Source: Septoria linicola (lineage: Eukaryota; Ascomycota; Dothideomycetes; Mycosphaerellales; Mycosphaerellaceae). From it: 64,000 nucleotides of DNA. The stretch spans positions 2,976,001-3,040,000 of the forward strand of contig CP099418.1 in the NCBI GenBank assembly GCA_024114885.1. Reading direction: 5' to 3'. The position numbers were made by a program, and so were the translations under genes. This document shows, piece after piece, positions 32,215-42,606 of this stretch (the first letter of the stretch is position 1; each line of letters opens with the position of its first letter). The notes under the pieces are model-generated. The model was not told the DNA's origin. It saw nothing but the letters and a program-made list of their open reading frames with translations, and did no database searches.

Positions 32215-33344
32215 GCCGAATGCACCAGACGCAGGCTTGCTACGATGGAGCTGTCAATGCGCTATTGACGCTACGTTGCAAGCCCAGCCGTGCGTATATC
32301 GTGTGTGGTCGTCTATTCGGCGTATAGATGTCGCAGACTGAAGTGATGGTGGCTTAAGACTCGTTCCGGGTTCGGCGCGTGAGATATGCGGGCGCTCAAA
32401 GACAGAAGGGCGAGTCGAGTGGTGGCGTGTTCCAGAAAGATGTCGCGTGGTGAAGAAAGTGAGAAGCAGTTGTCCAATGTCTCTAGCGCTAGCTCCGGGA
32501 AGTGGTCATTGACGTGAAATCTAGATCTCCAGGTCAGAGTGAGAGGCAAGGACTACTACACTTTAAGTCGAGGCCGATGTCGGGCAGAATTATCTCAGTA
32601 ATCAACAGCTGAGATCATGGACAGAGCACGTTCTGCGACGACATCTGTGACGCCGTAGTCACTATTATCGCTGAAACGACGTGCTAGACGCGTGCTGAAA
32701 ATTGCGCGACATCTGATCCACTGGTCCGCGCTTCCGCTGCTCCCTATGTGATGTCGGATTTCTGAGGATGTCCCCTCTCTCGAACGATCGCAATCTGCAC
32801 CCGCATTGCCACTGCGTAGAGTGCGTACGTTGTGGAGTCCAGTTCTATTGCCAGGTAGGGAGATGTACTGTAGCACATCATGCAGGCTCATCGATTCTCG
32901 ATCTGTTCCTGGCCAGGATTCGCCCCTCGGAAGAGCAGCGGGAGTGTGACGCAGCCGACTTGCATTCTGGATATGCTCCGGTAAGTCTACTTCTCGATAC
33001 GGATTGGCTTTAGTGTAGAGCACAGCATGCGGCTGTGTAATTGATGTAATAGTGTCTGCCAATCTGGCCTATGTCGTCGTTATTCACTTGCATGTCCGAA
33101 AGCGGTAATGTGGGGCTACACGAGTGCGCGCCAAGAAAATGCTGTGCCACCACAAACCTGCGGATTGCTGCGATTTATAAGGCTCGAGACGTGACGTCTG
33201 GGCAGTAGGCTACTGTTGGAAGAGATGATCTGGCCCTTGGATTGCCATGACCCAGTCTCAGATCAGTACCTGATTTTTAACCACTATATACGATATCAAA
33301 TTATCCACAAGCATGAATCACACTACAGTTCTGTAGAGAGATTT
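32215..33344. other. Intergenic between IDO and the tRNA gene
   Basis: 1130 bp including the IDO promoter. A 155-codon minus-strand open frame at 32595-33062 has no recognisable features. No gene supported. Confidence 0.5.
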
Positions 33345-33509
33345 GGTGACGTGGCCGAGTGGTTATGGCGTAAGTTCTCGCTTTGGTTTGAGGTCCATCG
33401 AACCAGATCTAACACACCCCAGGTGTGACTCAAGCTTAGGCTTCTTCGACATCAGTCGTTGAGTATTCTCATCACGAAAGTGGCAGGGGTTCGAATCCCC
33501 TCGTCATCA
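33345..33509 (+). tRNA. tRNA-Leu(CAA) with a canonical intron and an extra 53-bp insert
   Basis: Acceptor stem 33345-33351 (GGTGACG) pairs with 33502-33508 (CGTCATC, one G-T pair) and the discriminator is A33509, as for leucine. The A box reads TGGCCGAGTGG; T stem AGGGG/CCCCT encloses TTCGAAT (33485-33501), with a perfect B box. Class II variable arm at 33472-33484 (TCAC-GAAA-GTGG). The anticodon loop segment CTCAAG is 33429-33434, anticodon CAA at 33431-33433. A 31-nt intron (33435-33465) follows position 37, and its TTGAG can pair with the anticodon region, as in other eukaryotic tRNA-Leu(CAA) precursors. The D arm is separated from the anticodon stem by an extra 53 bp. The anticodon stem TGTGA/TCTCA has one T-T mismatch. 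It may be functional or a pseudogene. Confidence 0.75.
33370..33422 (+). other. Spliceosomal-intron-like insert inside the tRNA gene
   Basis: The insert begins GTAAGT, has CTAAC at 33409-33413, and ends CCCCAG; its 53-bp length matches the protein-gene introns of this window. It lies after the D stem, not at the canonical tRNA intron position. Removing it joins the D stem to G26 and the anticodon stem. It also has a small internal hairpin (TTGGTT...AACCA). Confidence 0.55.
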
Positions 33510-33517
33510 GTAAATTC

Positions 33518-33531
33518 TTTTGGAAATTTTT
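33518..33531 (+). terminator. RNA polymerase III terminator of the tRNA gene
   Basis: T4 at 33518-33521 and T5 at 33527-33531 follow the tRNA 3' end by 9-18 bp, as expected for Pol III termination. Confidence 0.7.
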
Positions 33532-34049
33532 GACTCGTAGGAAAAGTTGTCAAAGGCGATAGACCATATATAATTGACATCGATGCTCTTAAACCTTCCT
33601 TTTGCCGCGAGATCAACCATACTGAGCTGGGCACTTGATCTAATAATTCGATTTCCAACGTAACGTCTGGCTACGCCTAAGTTTGATATTGCTAACCTGC
33701 CATATCCGGTAATAGTGTCTTTGTTCTTAGGCCATGCTTTGTCCGAAGCATTCGAATCAGGAAGGTTGCAGAGCCTCAAACATATCACAATGTACTTCTC
33801 TTTGTCCCAGCTATAAATAGTACGAAGCTGTGGTATGCGTGTGCCACGAACGACATCACTACTCAATCGATTCAAGAGAGCACAGTGCACTGCAGATGCT
33901 GGGTACAGCCTGGAATGACCGGCTCCTCACGGTGGTTGAGGAGTAAGGCACGAGAGACCCATACGCAGGAAGTGCATGTTGGACAATGCTAGTACATGTC
34001 ACATTAATGTCGACGCTCTAAGCTGATGGACTGCTTGTGACGAAAAACC
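33532..34049. other. Intergenic, tRNA to TPC1
   Basis: About 520 bp. Short open frames only; no supported gene. Confidence 0.5.
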
Positions 34050-35064
34050 TTAACCCTCCTTGATCCTTTCAGAATCCATTATCAAGTGCAGTGCCCTCTC
34101 GTAAGCCCACATAGTCACCGCGCTCGAAGGGGCAGCTTTGATCAGGCTTACCGTCAGCCCTCTATACAGTCCTATGGTCCCTTCTTTCCTCAATATCATT
34201 CCAATCGTGCTGATGACGCCTCTGTCGTATACTGGCACGCGGCCTCCAACGTACCGGCTGCGACTTGGTCCTTGAACTTGGAGTCTCTTCCTGACGGTAT
34301 CAAGTGGGAACACGGCGCTCTTGCTCAGAACGCTTGCCATCACTCCAGCTAGAGCATCGCCAGATCCAAAGGGAAGCTGAACAGCTGCGAGTGTCGGCTT
34401 GAGACCTTCGTAAAGAGAGAAAAACAATCCCATGTACGGAACCACTTGCCCAATGCCCGCATTCAAGCCTTTGAAGAAGCCAGCGTAGCCCTCGTACCGT
34501 ACGATATCGCGTACGCTCCCGACCAATCCATCGTAGACCTTTTCAGTACCCTGCGCAGCAAATCGAGTGCGCAGCAGATCGAGAGGGTACGTCGCCGTGG
34601 TGGCCGCAGTCCCAGCCACGGCACCCCCAATGAAGCTCTTCGCCGATCCGTTGATTTCTACGCCTGCCTGCTGTGAGACCTCGTTGATAGCCTGAGTGGT
34701 ACTCCGGTATGCCAGGAATTGTATTGCACCATAGCTCAGATAAAGTCCTTCAGCTGGTATATTTCCTTTCCAGAAGCCTGTGACACCTTCATGGCGCCAG
34801 ATGTCACGCACTATGATTGCCACTCCAGTGGGAGTATTGGATCGAAAGGGACGAGATAAAGGATCGGCAAGAGAGTGGTAGTGCAACTGTAGCCTGATCT
34901 TGATTACATCCAGAGGTGCAATGCAGAATCGTGAGATCAGACCAGATACCGCGCCAGCTAGGACGACTTGTGTCCGTGTGCCCTAGCTGATGTTAGTGGA
35001 AGGGCAGCATACTTGCGCACAGATGACACACCTCATTGCGGAGCTGCTCTGAAGCCGTCGACAT
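34050..35064 (-). CDS. TPC1: Mitochondrial thiamine pyrophosphate carrier (Tpc1-like)
   Basis: Inner-membrane carrier of the SLC25 family, likely exchanging thiamine pyrophosphate into the matrix. Two exons: 35064-35032 (11 codons) and 34982-34050, joined over a 49-bp intron (GTGTGT...CACTAAC...TAG), giving 321 aa, the normal carrier size. Three Solcar repeats are visible by their P-x-D-x-x-K/R signatures: P-L-D-V-I-K-I-R-L, P-L-D-L-L-R-T-R-F and P-L-D-T-V-R-K-R-L. The second-repeat end G-F-F-K-G-L and the third-repeat G-L-Y-R-G-L are also intact. Six membrane helices follow from the repeat structure. The start at 35064 is chosen because it splices in frame into G-T-R-T-Q-V-V-L-A-G-A-V, the expected carrier N-terminus. 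Substrate is inferred from overall resemblance. Divergent from the dioxygenase gene, 182 bp apart. Confidence 0.85.
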
Positions 35065-35246
35065 CCATGTGCTACGAATGTCACGTCCTCAGAAATCGAA
35101 GCGATGCTAATAGAAGAGGACTGTCAGGTGGAAAGCTGCTCGGCAATGAGCTTCGCCAAATCACGAATCACGTCTCGATGCTCTCCCGGACCTTCTCCGC
35201 TGCTGCTCCGCCAATGCCATTCCTTGTGTCGTGAGCTACCACCATA

Positions 35247-36809
35247 ATGGCGTTGTCACTCCACCGTCAGCTCGTGCGAACACATCAGATCATCCAGTGC
35301 TTGCAGCAAAGGACTCATGACCGTGGTTTGGCTACCGGACGGCGGCTCCATCAAGAATACAGATCAAGCCGTGCAAGCTCGAGCAACGAAGCGTTCGCGA
35401 GAACAGATGCAAGACCAACCAGGCAGAACAGAAACCGATCGTCCAACTCATATGACACTGAGCTCAACAGCTCTGGTGGACGGGGCCGGGCGCGAGACTT
35501 TGCCAATCGCAGTCCTAGCGTACGCAACTGGCACGATGTCAATGTCACCGTGAATGGAAATGCTCACTCTCTGGCGGCCGTCGCGCTGCGTGACCTTTGC
35601 GCTTGTCCGCAATGTGTTGATCCTTCCACGAAACAGAAGCTTTTCTACACGCCTGATATTCCGAAACAAATCGAAGCCGATACAGTCTCCCAAGGATCTA
35701 ACAGTGTAACCATAACCTGGAAGAACGACGTTCCTGGGTACGGCAGTGACCACAACACTGAGATTCCTCTCGATATGCTCCAGAGAATCTTAGAAACAGG
35801 ACAACCTGAGATCGTCTTGCCAGTTCTTCGTCGATCGTTGTGGGACGCCTCGACTTATGCCAAGGAAACCGAGGACTTTACATACGATTCGTACATGCAG
35901 GACGATTCTGTGCTACTCAAGGCAGCCAAACAGTTGCACACTCATGGACTTATGTTTGTTAAGAACGTGCCTGAGAGCGAAGAATCGGTCGTCAATCTTG
36001 CAGAGCGTATCGGTCCGCTCAAGACAACTTTCTACGGTAAGACGTGGGATGTACGCTCAGTGCCAGACGCGAAGAATGTTGCATACACTTCGCAGAATCT
36101 CGGATTCCATATGGATCTGATGTATATGGAACAGCCTCCGCATCTGCAATTACTGCATTGCATACGGTCATCGTCTGCGGGAGGTGCAAGCCTCTTCTGC
36201 GACAGTTTCAAGACTGTGCAAGAAATCGCGGACTCCGACGAGGGTACATTTGCAGCACTAGCAAACTTTCCAGCTCAGTTTCACTACGATCATCCGGGGG
36301 AGAACTACTATCATCAGTCTCGTACAGTGATTGAACAGAAGCCGGTGCAAGGCCGGACCATCAACTTTCCAAACTGGACTGCACTTCTCAATGCTCGACG
36401 AAAAAGCCCAGATATTCAGTGGACGCAGGATCTGAATGTCATGGACTTTGTGTCTTCAGTAGCTTGGTCGCCCCCCTTTCAAGGCCCCTTTCGCCTGAGA
36501 GGCGACCCGAGAAATGCCGACAGTACGCCAAATCCTGAACTGGCCGGCGAGGCTTACAATCGGAGCGTGACCCGATGGCATCGAGCAGCAAGCAAATTCA
36601 ATAAGCTGATTCACCGGGAGGATCACATTCATGAGAGACTTATGAAGCCAGGAGAGTGCGTCATGTTCGACAATCGAAGAGTCCTGCATGCCAGGAGAGC
36701 GTTTGATGTTGGAGACGTCGGGAAAGAGAGGTGGCTGAAGGGGGCTTATATCGATCAAGATCCATATTTGAGCAAACTCAAGATTTTGCGCGAGAAGCTC
36801 GAAGTCTGA
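35247..36809 (+). CDS. Gamma-butyrobetaine dioxygenase-like Fe(II)/2-oxoglutarate oxygenase
   Basis: Resembles gamma-butyrobetaine or trimethyllysine dioxygenases, which act in carnitine synthesis. 520 aa, single exon. The N-terminal ~95 residues are Arg/Ser-rich with few acids, compatible with a mitochondrial presequence but unusually long. Residues about 96-170 form the N-terminal metal-binding domain with C118, C120 and C123 (L-C-A-C-P-Q-C). Residues about 215-510 are the TauD-type double-stranded helix: H288-x-D290 in F-H-M-D-L and distal His481 in R-R-V-L-H-A-R-R. All three iron ligands are present, as is the Arg after the distal His for 2-oxoglutarate. Which of the two carnitine-pathway substrates it uses cannot be read from sequence. 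It is convergent with the transporter gene. Confidence 0.85.
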   Translation: MALSLHRQLVRTHQIIQCLQQRTHDRGLATGRRLHQEYRSSRASSSNEAFARTDARPTRQNRNRSSNSYDTELNSSGGRGRARDFANRSPSVRNWHDVNVTVNGNAHSLAAVALRDLCACPQCVDPSTKQKLFYTPDIPKQIEADTVSQGSNSVTITWKNDVPGYGSDHNTEIPLDMLQRILETGQPEIVLPVLRRSLWDASTYAKETEDFTYDSYMQDDSVLLKAAKQLHTHGLMFVKNVPESEESVVNLAERIGPLKTTFYGKTWDVRSVPDAKNVAYTSQNLGFHMDLMYMEQPPHLQLLHCIRSSSAGGASLFCDSFKTVQEIADSDEGTFAALANFPAQFHYDHPGENYYHQSRTVIEQKPVQGRTINFPNWTALLNARRKSPDIQWTQDLNVMDFVSSVAWSPPFQGPFRLRGDPRNADSTPNPELAGEAYNRSVTRWHRAASKFNKLIHREDHIHERLMKPGECVMFDNRRVLHARRAFDVGDVGKERWLKGAYIDQDPYLSKLKILREKLEV

Positions 36810-37057
36810 GGGCCGCTCCAAGGAATAGTCAACTTGCATTGAGACCGATGCCTACAGTGGCATGTCAACAAGGCCATAGACCAATTGGGATCGGAGCACA
36901 CTTCGGCCTTCAACTGCCTGCACGGTCTTCATCGCTGTCACTTAACGGGAATTGACAGCTGTGAGTGCGTGTCATGACAATGCTATACAGTCTCGATGCT
37001 GATCACGATCTACTTCCCACCAAATGCATGCTTGATTGCTTCTACCTTATTGCTGCT

Positions 37058-39128
37058 TCACTTCGTGAATTCTTGAGCGAAGTCGTGCTCGGCTTTTTCC
37101 TCTTCAATCGAGTGGCCGTTGACGTATCCATTGCCGTTCGACTGCGCGAATGTTGATTTCGCCCCCTTCTTTCCTCTCGTTCGCTCGAAGAATGTGCTGA
37201 CTTCGCTAGACCAGTCGTCTTCATCGACATTGTCTTCAGCCCCCTCTTTCTCCGCAACGCGACGAGCCATCGCTGCCTCCCAATCCGCGCGCATTTCTTC
37301 CACTCTTTGCTTGTAGTCCTCCTCGGCATTGTAATGCTTTCCCACGCCCCACATTCGCTCCCACAGTGATAAGTGCTGTGGATGAATAGCGACTCCGTGG
37401 TATTCCTGTTCGCGACCGGCACGAATATATGCCCAGCGTCGTTCCTGTTCCTTCAAATCGAGACCAGTCGTATCGGGCAGGAAGATCCAGGTAATGAGAG
37501 CTCCAGCAAGACCAAACCAGGGGACAACCATAAATCGAGTTGGCACGTCGATATAGTTGTACAAGACAGCTGCCGTTAGCGCTCCCAATTTACCGACTGC
37601 AGCGCTGAAGCCGTGGGCAGATGCGCGGACGGGAGTCGGGAACACCTCGGCGGCCACCAAGAACGTGACAGAATTTGGACCGAATTGGTTGAAAAAGGAC
37701 GACAAAAAGTACATCGCCATGAACTTGTGCACGCCCGCACCTTCAGCATAGTAGCTGTAGTTGAAGGCTGGGATGATGAAGCAGATGAAGTCCCCGGCAA
37801 AGCCGACGATCTGCATCCACTTACGACCGTAGTTCTTGTTGTCAATCAAGAATGACGCAAGATAGTAGCCGACCAGAGATACACCAATGTTGAGCAAGTT
37901 CCAGAGCCAGTTGACCATAACAGAAGATGTGTCACCAGATAGCGTGGAGATAAATTCTGCTTGAAAGAGCTTGTTGCCGTAGAAGAAGACATCATTGGCG
38001 TACCAGGCCGCAGCGGTAGCGAAGACACGTCCGCCAAAATAGGTGAACGTGTAGCCAAGCGATTTGACATCGTATCCGGTGACGGAGCCCTTCTTCTTTG
38101 CCTGCTGTAGCACCTTGGACGCTGATCGCATCTTGTAAGTACGATAGTAGCAGAGCCATAGCGTGCCAACGGCCGGGATGGCAAACGATACGCGGTAGGT
38201 CCATTGTACGAGTGTCGGACTGTAAGGTGCTCCACTCTTGCCACCATGGAAGATGAGAAGAAGCAGGATAAGGATGACCTGATTGAACCATTGTCCCCAG
38301 CCTTGCATCAAGAAGGCCGATGTGACCTTGCGGCCACGATGCAATCGGTCGTCTCGTGTGGAGATTTTGCCAGCTCCCACAGCATTTTCCATACCAGATG
38401 TAGCTGTCATCGGGTATTCGCCACCTACACCAATACCGTAGAAGAAGAGTGACCAGACATAGCAGATCACCCAGCCGTTCAGAGTCGTGCCCCACGAGGC
38501 AGTAAGCATTATGAGTCCAAGAAACATGATGACGGCATCTTGGATCAGTCCCCATCGACGGCCGATCCAGTCACCAAGAACACCGACGAGGATCTGACCA
38601 ACAATGATGCCCACAATCTCTAGGTAGTCGACGGCTTGGACCCAGGTTTTTGTGCAGACGGTGTGTTTGGACCAGCAATTGGGAAAAGCAGCAGAGAACA
38701 GAGGCTTGACATTGCCAATAGAGAATAGGACATACCTAAAGAGAGATTAGTCCACGCCACATCTGTCTTGTTTACGAATCAACTCACCCCTCAAGCAAAA
38801 GTCCCATTCCAGGTATCACCATATTCCTGAAGTAGTAGCTTACGGGACTCAAAGGATCGGCTTTCATCATGCGTCCAATACTCTGCAATTCCTTCTTGGC
38901 TTCTGCTGAATCGACTTTGTTGACAAATTTGAGTCGCTGACCGATGTTCATGTCCGCCCAGTAGGTGCCATTCTCGTCGTAGCTATCGTCTGGGAGCAGC
39001 AGTGATCGAAACACTTCAGATTCATTGTCTTTCATGTCCCCAAGGTCGGCGGTTGCAACATGCTGCCCGCCCATATTTGGTCCATGAGGTGCAGCAATGC
39101 CATAGTCTCGCATGGAAGAGTCGCCCAT
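37058..39128 (-). CDS. MFS transporter, Pho84/Git1-like (phosphate or glycerophosphodiester uptake)
   Basis: Plasma-membrane major facilitator protein. Two exons: 39128-38788 and 38735-37058, with a 52-bp intron (GTGAGT...GACTAATC...TTTAG), coding 672 aa. About 110 cytoplasmic residues precede the first helix. The core has some 12 hydrophobic helices, the MFS loop G-D-W-I-G-R-R-W-G after helix 2, and G-V-G-G-E-Y-P-M-T-A in helix 4, resembling the signature of organophosphate and phosphate permeases. A P-D-T-T-G-L-D-L-K-E-Q-E motif ends the last helix, as in sugar-porter-like relatives. A long charged C-terminal tail of about 130 residues follows. The substrate is inferred from family resemblance; I cannot separate phosphate from glycerophosphoinositol transport. 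Confidence 0.8.
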
Positions 39129-41867
39129 GCTGAAGTTGTTCGTGAATCAATGGCCAGGTGATGTCGAGGAGCCTATGAAGGGGTGCTTGAGGAGCTTGTA
39201 TTCTGCGGCCGCGGATAAGCTTCTATAAGTATTAAGCTATAGTCTGGGCACTCGGTGCTACTCTGAGGTCGGATGTCAGACGTAACTACGCAGCACACAG
39301 CAGCGTGGGATTCCGAGAAGGATGTGTGTCACGCCGGGCACGTTGTAATCCAGGTAGCTCTGTATGGCTGTAGCTTCGACGGCGTAGCAATCACACAGAC
39401 CTGACGCGAGGCCTCCTGCCACGGAATAGGCGGGAAGTTGCGCTACGCGCTGTTGGTGGCGCTGGCTTCCTGGATGTGCTTGCACAGCAAATCGTGCGGC
39501 CAGACAATCGGACGTCGCTAATTGAAGGGCAGGCCTGGGGGAACCTGAGTTGGAATGAGGTTAAATTGAAGAAGTCCTTGAGCCGGTAAAGTTGGCTTGA
39601 ATATACTTTGCTGGTCCCAGAAGAACTTTATTATAGCAGCCGATGCTACATTGTTCCAAAGGCCGCTGGGAAAAATCTTTGCTAGCAGTAGCTCTGCACG
39701 CGAGACGAATGTATCCACTACTATCGCCATGCTTGCCGGCGTCCGAGCACTTACTGGTGAATAATAGCTTTGACTATGATCTCACCCGGGCTCGCGCGAA
39801 CGGCGTGGCGTTTGACACAAGCAACGCCACGGCTTGAGATTCGTCTGATGCTTGGCTTGTGTGGCCGGCTTGAACGCTGCGCTCAGCAGCATCCATTGCC
39901 ATCAAGACGGGCATCGGCAAAGAAATCGTGTAAACATGTCTTTGTCTTGCAGCGACGTGAGCTGAGCCAATCAGAAGGGCGGAGTCGAGCACGTTCTGGA
40001 GTAAGTGGTGAGGAATGGAGCAGCGGAGATCGGAGATAGACCGCAAGCTAATGCACAACAAATCCTACACAGACCCAGCGACTCTCTCCAGCAAGTCGCA
40101 TCCGTCCTACGTGACATCTGTTGATCAGACCTTCATGTAAGAAGACTACACAATTTGCCGAGAATACGCACGAGATGAGAGGGCTGTGGCATGTCGCCCC
40201 CCAGGTATGAAAAGCACCGCCATGTTAACCCATCCTGGACCGCAGCCTAGCATATCTCATCCGTGGTATCGACACAGAGACCGACAAGCTTTGAGTTATC
40301 GCTTGGCGCAAGCTTCGTAGATGTCCAGAGAAGCACAAGAGATCTAGTGCTTGGGAAAGCTTAGGCACTCGCATTCCTCATTAAGCAGCTTCGTCCATCA
40401 GATCTTCCTTGGGTCTGTACATATCGCTGGCGTGGCTTTCAGGAAAACCCGATACGAACTGAACGGACGCCCTGACCGGGACAATGACCGGCACAAGCTG
40501 AGCTTCCCACGTGGGAGTCCAAAACGTGGCAGCTGGAATCGTAGCTGGACTCCTTGTCTGTCGCAGGGCTGAGATCTGCTAGTGCTGTAAGCTGCAATTC
40601 TCGCGGGTTGAAAAGATGTCTCAGACCAGTAGTCTGGCGGATGGTAACAAGTGTGGCACCTCAACATTTCCGCTGCTTCTGTGTTACGTGTCCCGCACAC
40701 GCCCTGAGTCAATTGCGATGCTTGGGCTACTGTCTCTCGACAGAGACAAGCCATACGCGATTTCCTTGCTTGGTTTGCAATCAGCGGGAGTCGAGGCGTG
40801 ATGCTTCTTTGACTCTGATCGTGGACGGTGCTCTGTACTCAGATCCACACGAATTACGGTCATGAGATCGCGTTGTGGGTCTGAGAGCCTAAACAGAGAA
40901 TGAGCATGATCTCTTTGCATCGACACGAAGTTTGATTAGCTCTGAGCTTCGGTCAGATTAGCCCGGGGGACATTTGCTTTACGATGATACGCTTCACGTA
41001 TCTATGGCCAAGCATGATGCAGCTTGTGAAGGCTGTGTGCAATGGAACGTAGCTTGTTCATGTATAAGCTACAACATGCCACGATACTACAGCCTACCAA
41101 AGCCTCGACGGCAGATCAACAGCACATCTCAATACTCTGGAGCTCATGCTGTTGGCCAACTTGTAAGGTGTTGCGGAGCTTCTGGGAAGCCATCGATTGC
41201 ACAAGTTGCAGAAGTACGCCAGTAGGAGTTAGGCTGCCGGTCGACCTGTGAACCAAAACAGCAGTATAGATAGCAATGCTGGCGTGCGAACGAGCTGTAG
41301 ACGCAAAGGGACTTTAGTGAAATAAGGTTTAGGCGTGAAAGGCAAACCGTTTTGACTTCGTTCCGGCGCGTTACATAGGGCTGACACGTGGGTAAGGCTG
41401 TCGGCGATAAGATGTTGAGAGATGGGCTGTGTCCTGGCCTGCGTGTGGAGCTAATTCACGGGCGACAGTCCAGAGAGCCTTCCACAGACTTCCGATCCTA
41501 GGTTCGAGAGGCTTGCACTCGGTATGTGGGTTGTCAAGTCGACAAGCGAAAGTGATATCACGTAAAAGGTATGTCGATGTACGGACTCGCTCTACGCAAC
41601 AGCCACAAGGCCGAGAATTCTGACAAAGAAGCGATGCGCTGGCTGAGGAAGTTGGTCAATGTCAGAAGGGGTCAGACGTGACCTTACTCCAATTTCTGTA
41701 TTTCTCGAGTGTCGCTGTCTGTATTGGTATCTATACGCTAGACAATAAAAGCATTTCATTACCGTGGGCAACCAGCCCTTTTCGCCAATGTCAAGTCCCG
41801 TGTAGCCAGTGGGCATAGACTAGCAGCCGCGCCATCTGGTCTCATCATTCGTGTAAACCAGGCAATT
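39129..41867. other. Long gene-free interval (2.7 kb)
   Basis: Normal base composition without RIP. All open frames are short and none has a recognisable domain, signal peptide or plausible splice chain. A CACGTT sequence at 39339-39344 resembles a weak Pho4 site, about 210 bp upstream of the transporter start; this is not strong evidence. No tRNA or repeat seen. Confidence 0.5.
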
Positions 41868-42606
41868 TTATGCGAGGAATGCGAATGCAGCGCCGAAGAG
41901 CGCGACAATGCTGCCGCTGACTTGGAGCGAGCTTGCAGCACCAGTGGCCTGAGCTGGGGAGGTAGTGGAGCTGCCGACAGCACCGCCCTCGGTCGAAGAT
42001 GCCTCCGCAGTAGATGTGACAGTCTGAGCAGAGGTGGCGGTAACCAATGTGCTGTTGCTGCCAGTTGGGTATGGTGCAGTCGAGTTGGCAATGACAATTG
42101 GAGTAGTGGTGTACTTGGGCGCTTCTGGAGTGGTGACTGGGACAACAACGGAAGTGGTGGACTCCTGGACCGGTGCCGATGACTCGACCACTGACGACGA
42201 CTCAACCACTGAAGATGACTCTGGGACGTAGGCTGGTGCTGTTGGTGCCTCCGATGTGTAGGCGGTTGGGGTTTCGGCAGCTGGCGTTGTGTATGCGGCT
42301 GGGGTCGTGGCTTCGGAGCTGGTCTCCACTGCTGGGGTGTATGCTACAGGCGCCGTTGGAGCTCTACAGAATGCCAATCAGTATCAGCTACGAGTGAGAC
42401 ATAGAGCTGTGGCCCTTACTGGATCTGACCATCTCCCTATGAAAGTATTAGCTGCCTGTTTGCGATGAATTTGAAAGTGAAGTCCATACAATCTGCGACA
42501 CAACGTAGCCAGAGGGAGCAGTAGCGTCTTCGAAGCTGCTGCTGTCATCAACTGCTGCGAATGCAGTGCCAGCGGCGGCAAGAACAGCGACGAATGAGTA
42601 GCGCAT
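41868..42606 (-). CDS. GPI-anchored cell-wall protein with a PIR-like motif
   Basis: Small secreted wall protein, 209 aa. Three exons: 42606-42490, 42436-42420 (only 17 nt) and 42363-41868, separated by 53- and 56-bp introns. Residues 1-17 are a signal peptide (M-R-Y-S-F-V-A-V-L-A-A-A-G-T-A-F-A). Splicing the tiny middle exon produces S-Q-I-G-D-G-Q-I-Q-A, which matches the PIR-type repeat used for alkali-sensitive linkage to wall glucan. The rest is a Pro/Ser/Thr/Ala-rich stalk with tandem S-S-V-V-E-S repeats, likely heavily O-glycosylated, with a couple of N-glycosylation sites. It ends in a hydrophobic GPI-type signal (S-I-V-A-L-F-G-A-A-F-A-F-L-A). Function is structural by inference. Confidence 0.85.

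Noticed and set aside
32595..33062. 155-codon minus-strand open frame
   Set aside because: No recognisable features and composition like noncoding neighbours; not called as a gene.
33426..33432. TGACTCA Gcn4-type site
   Set aside because: It lies inside the tRNA anticodon arm, so it is explained by the tRNA sequence.
39339..39344. CACGTT as a Pho4 site for the transporter
   Set aside because: A single weak hexamer; CACGTG is absent there and the substrate is itself uncertain.
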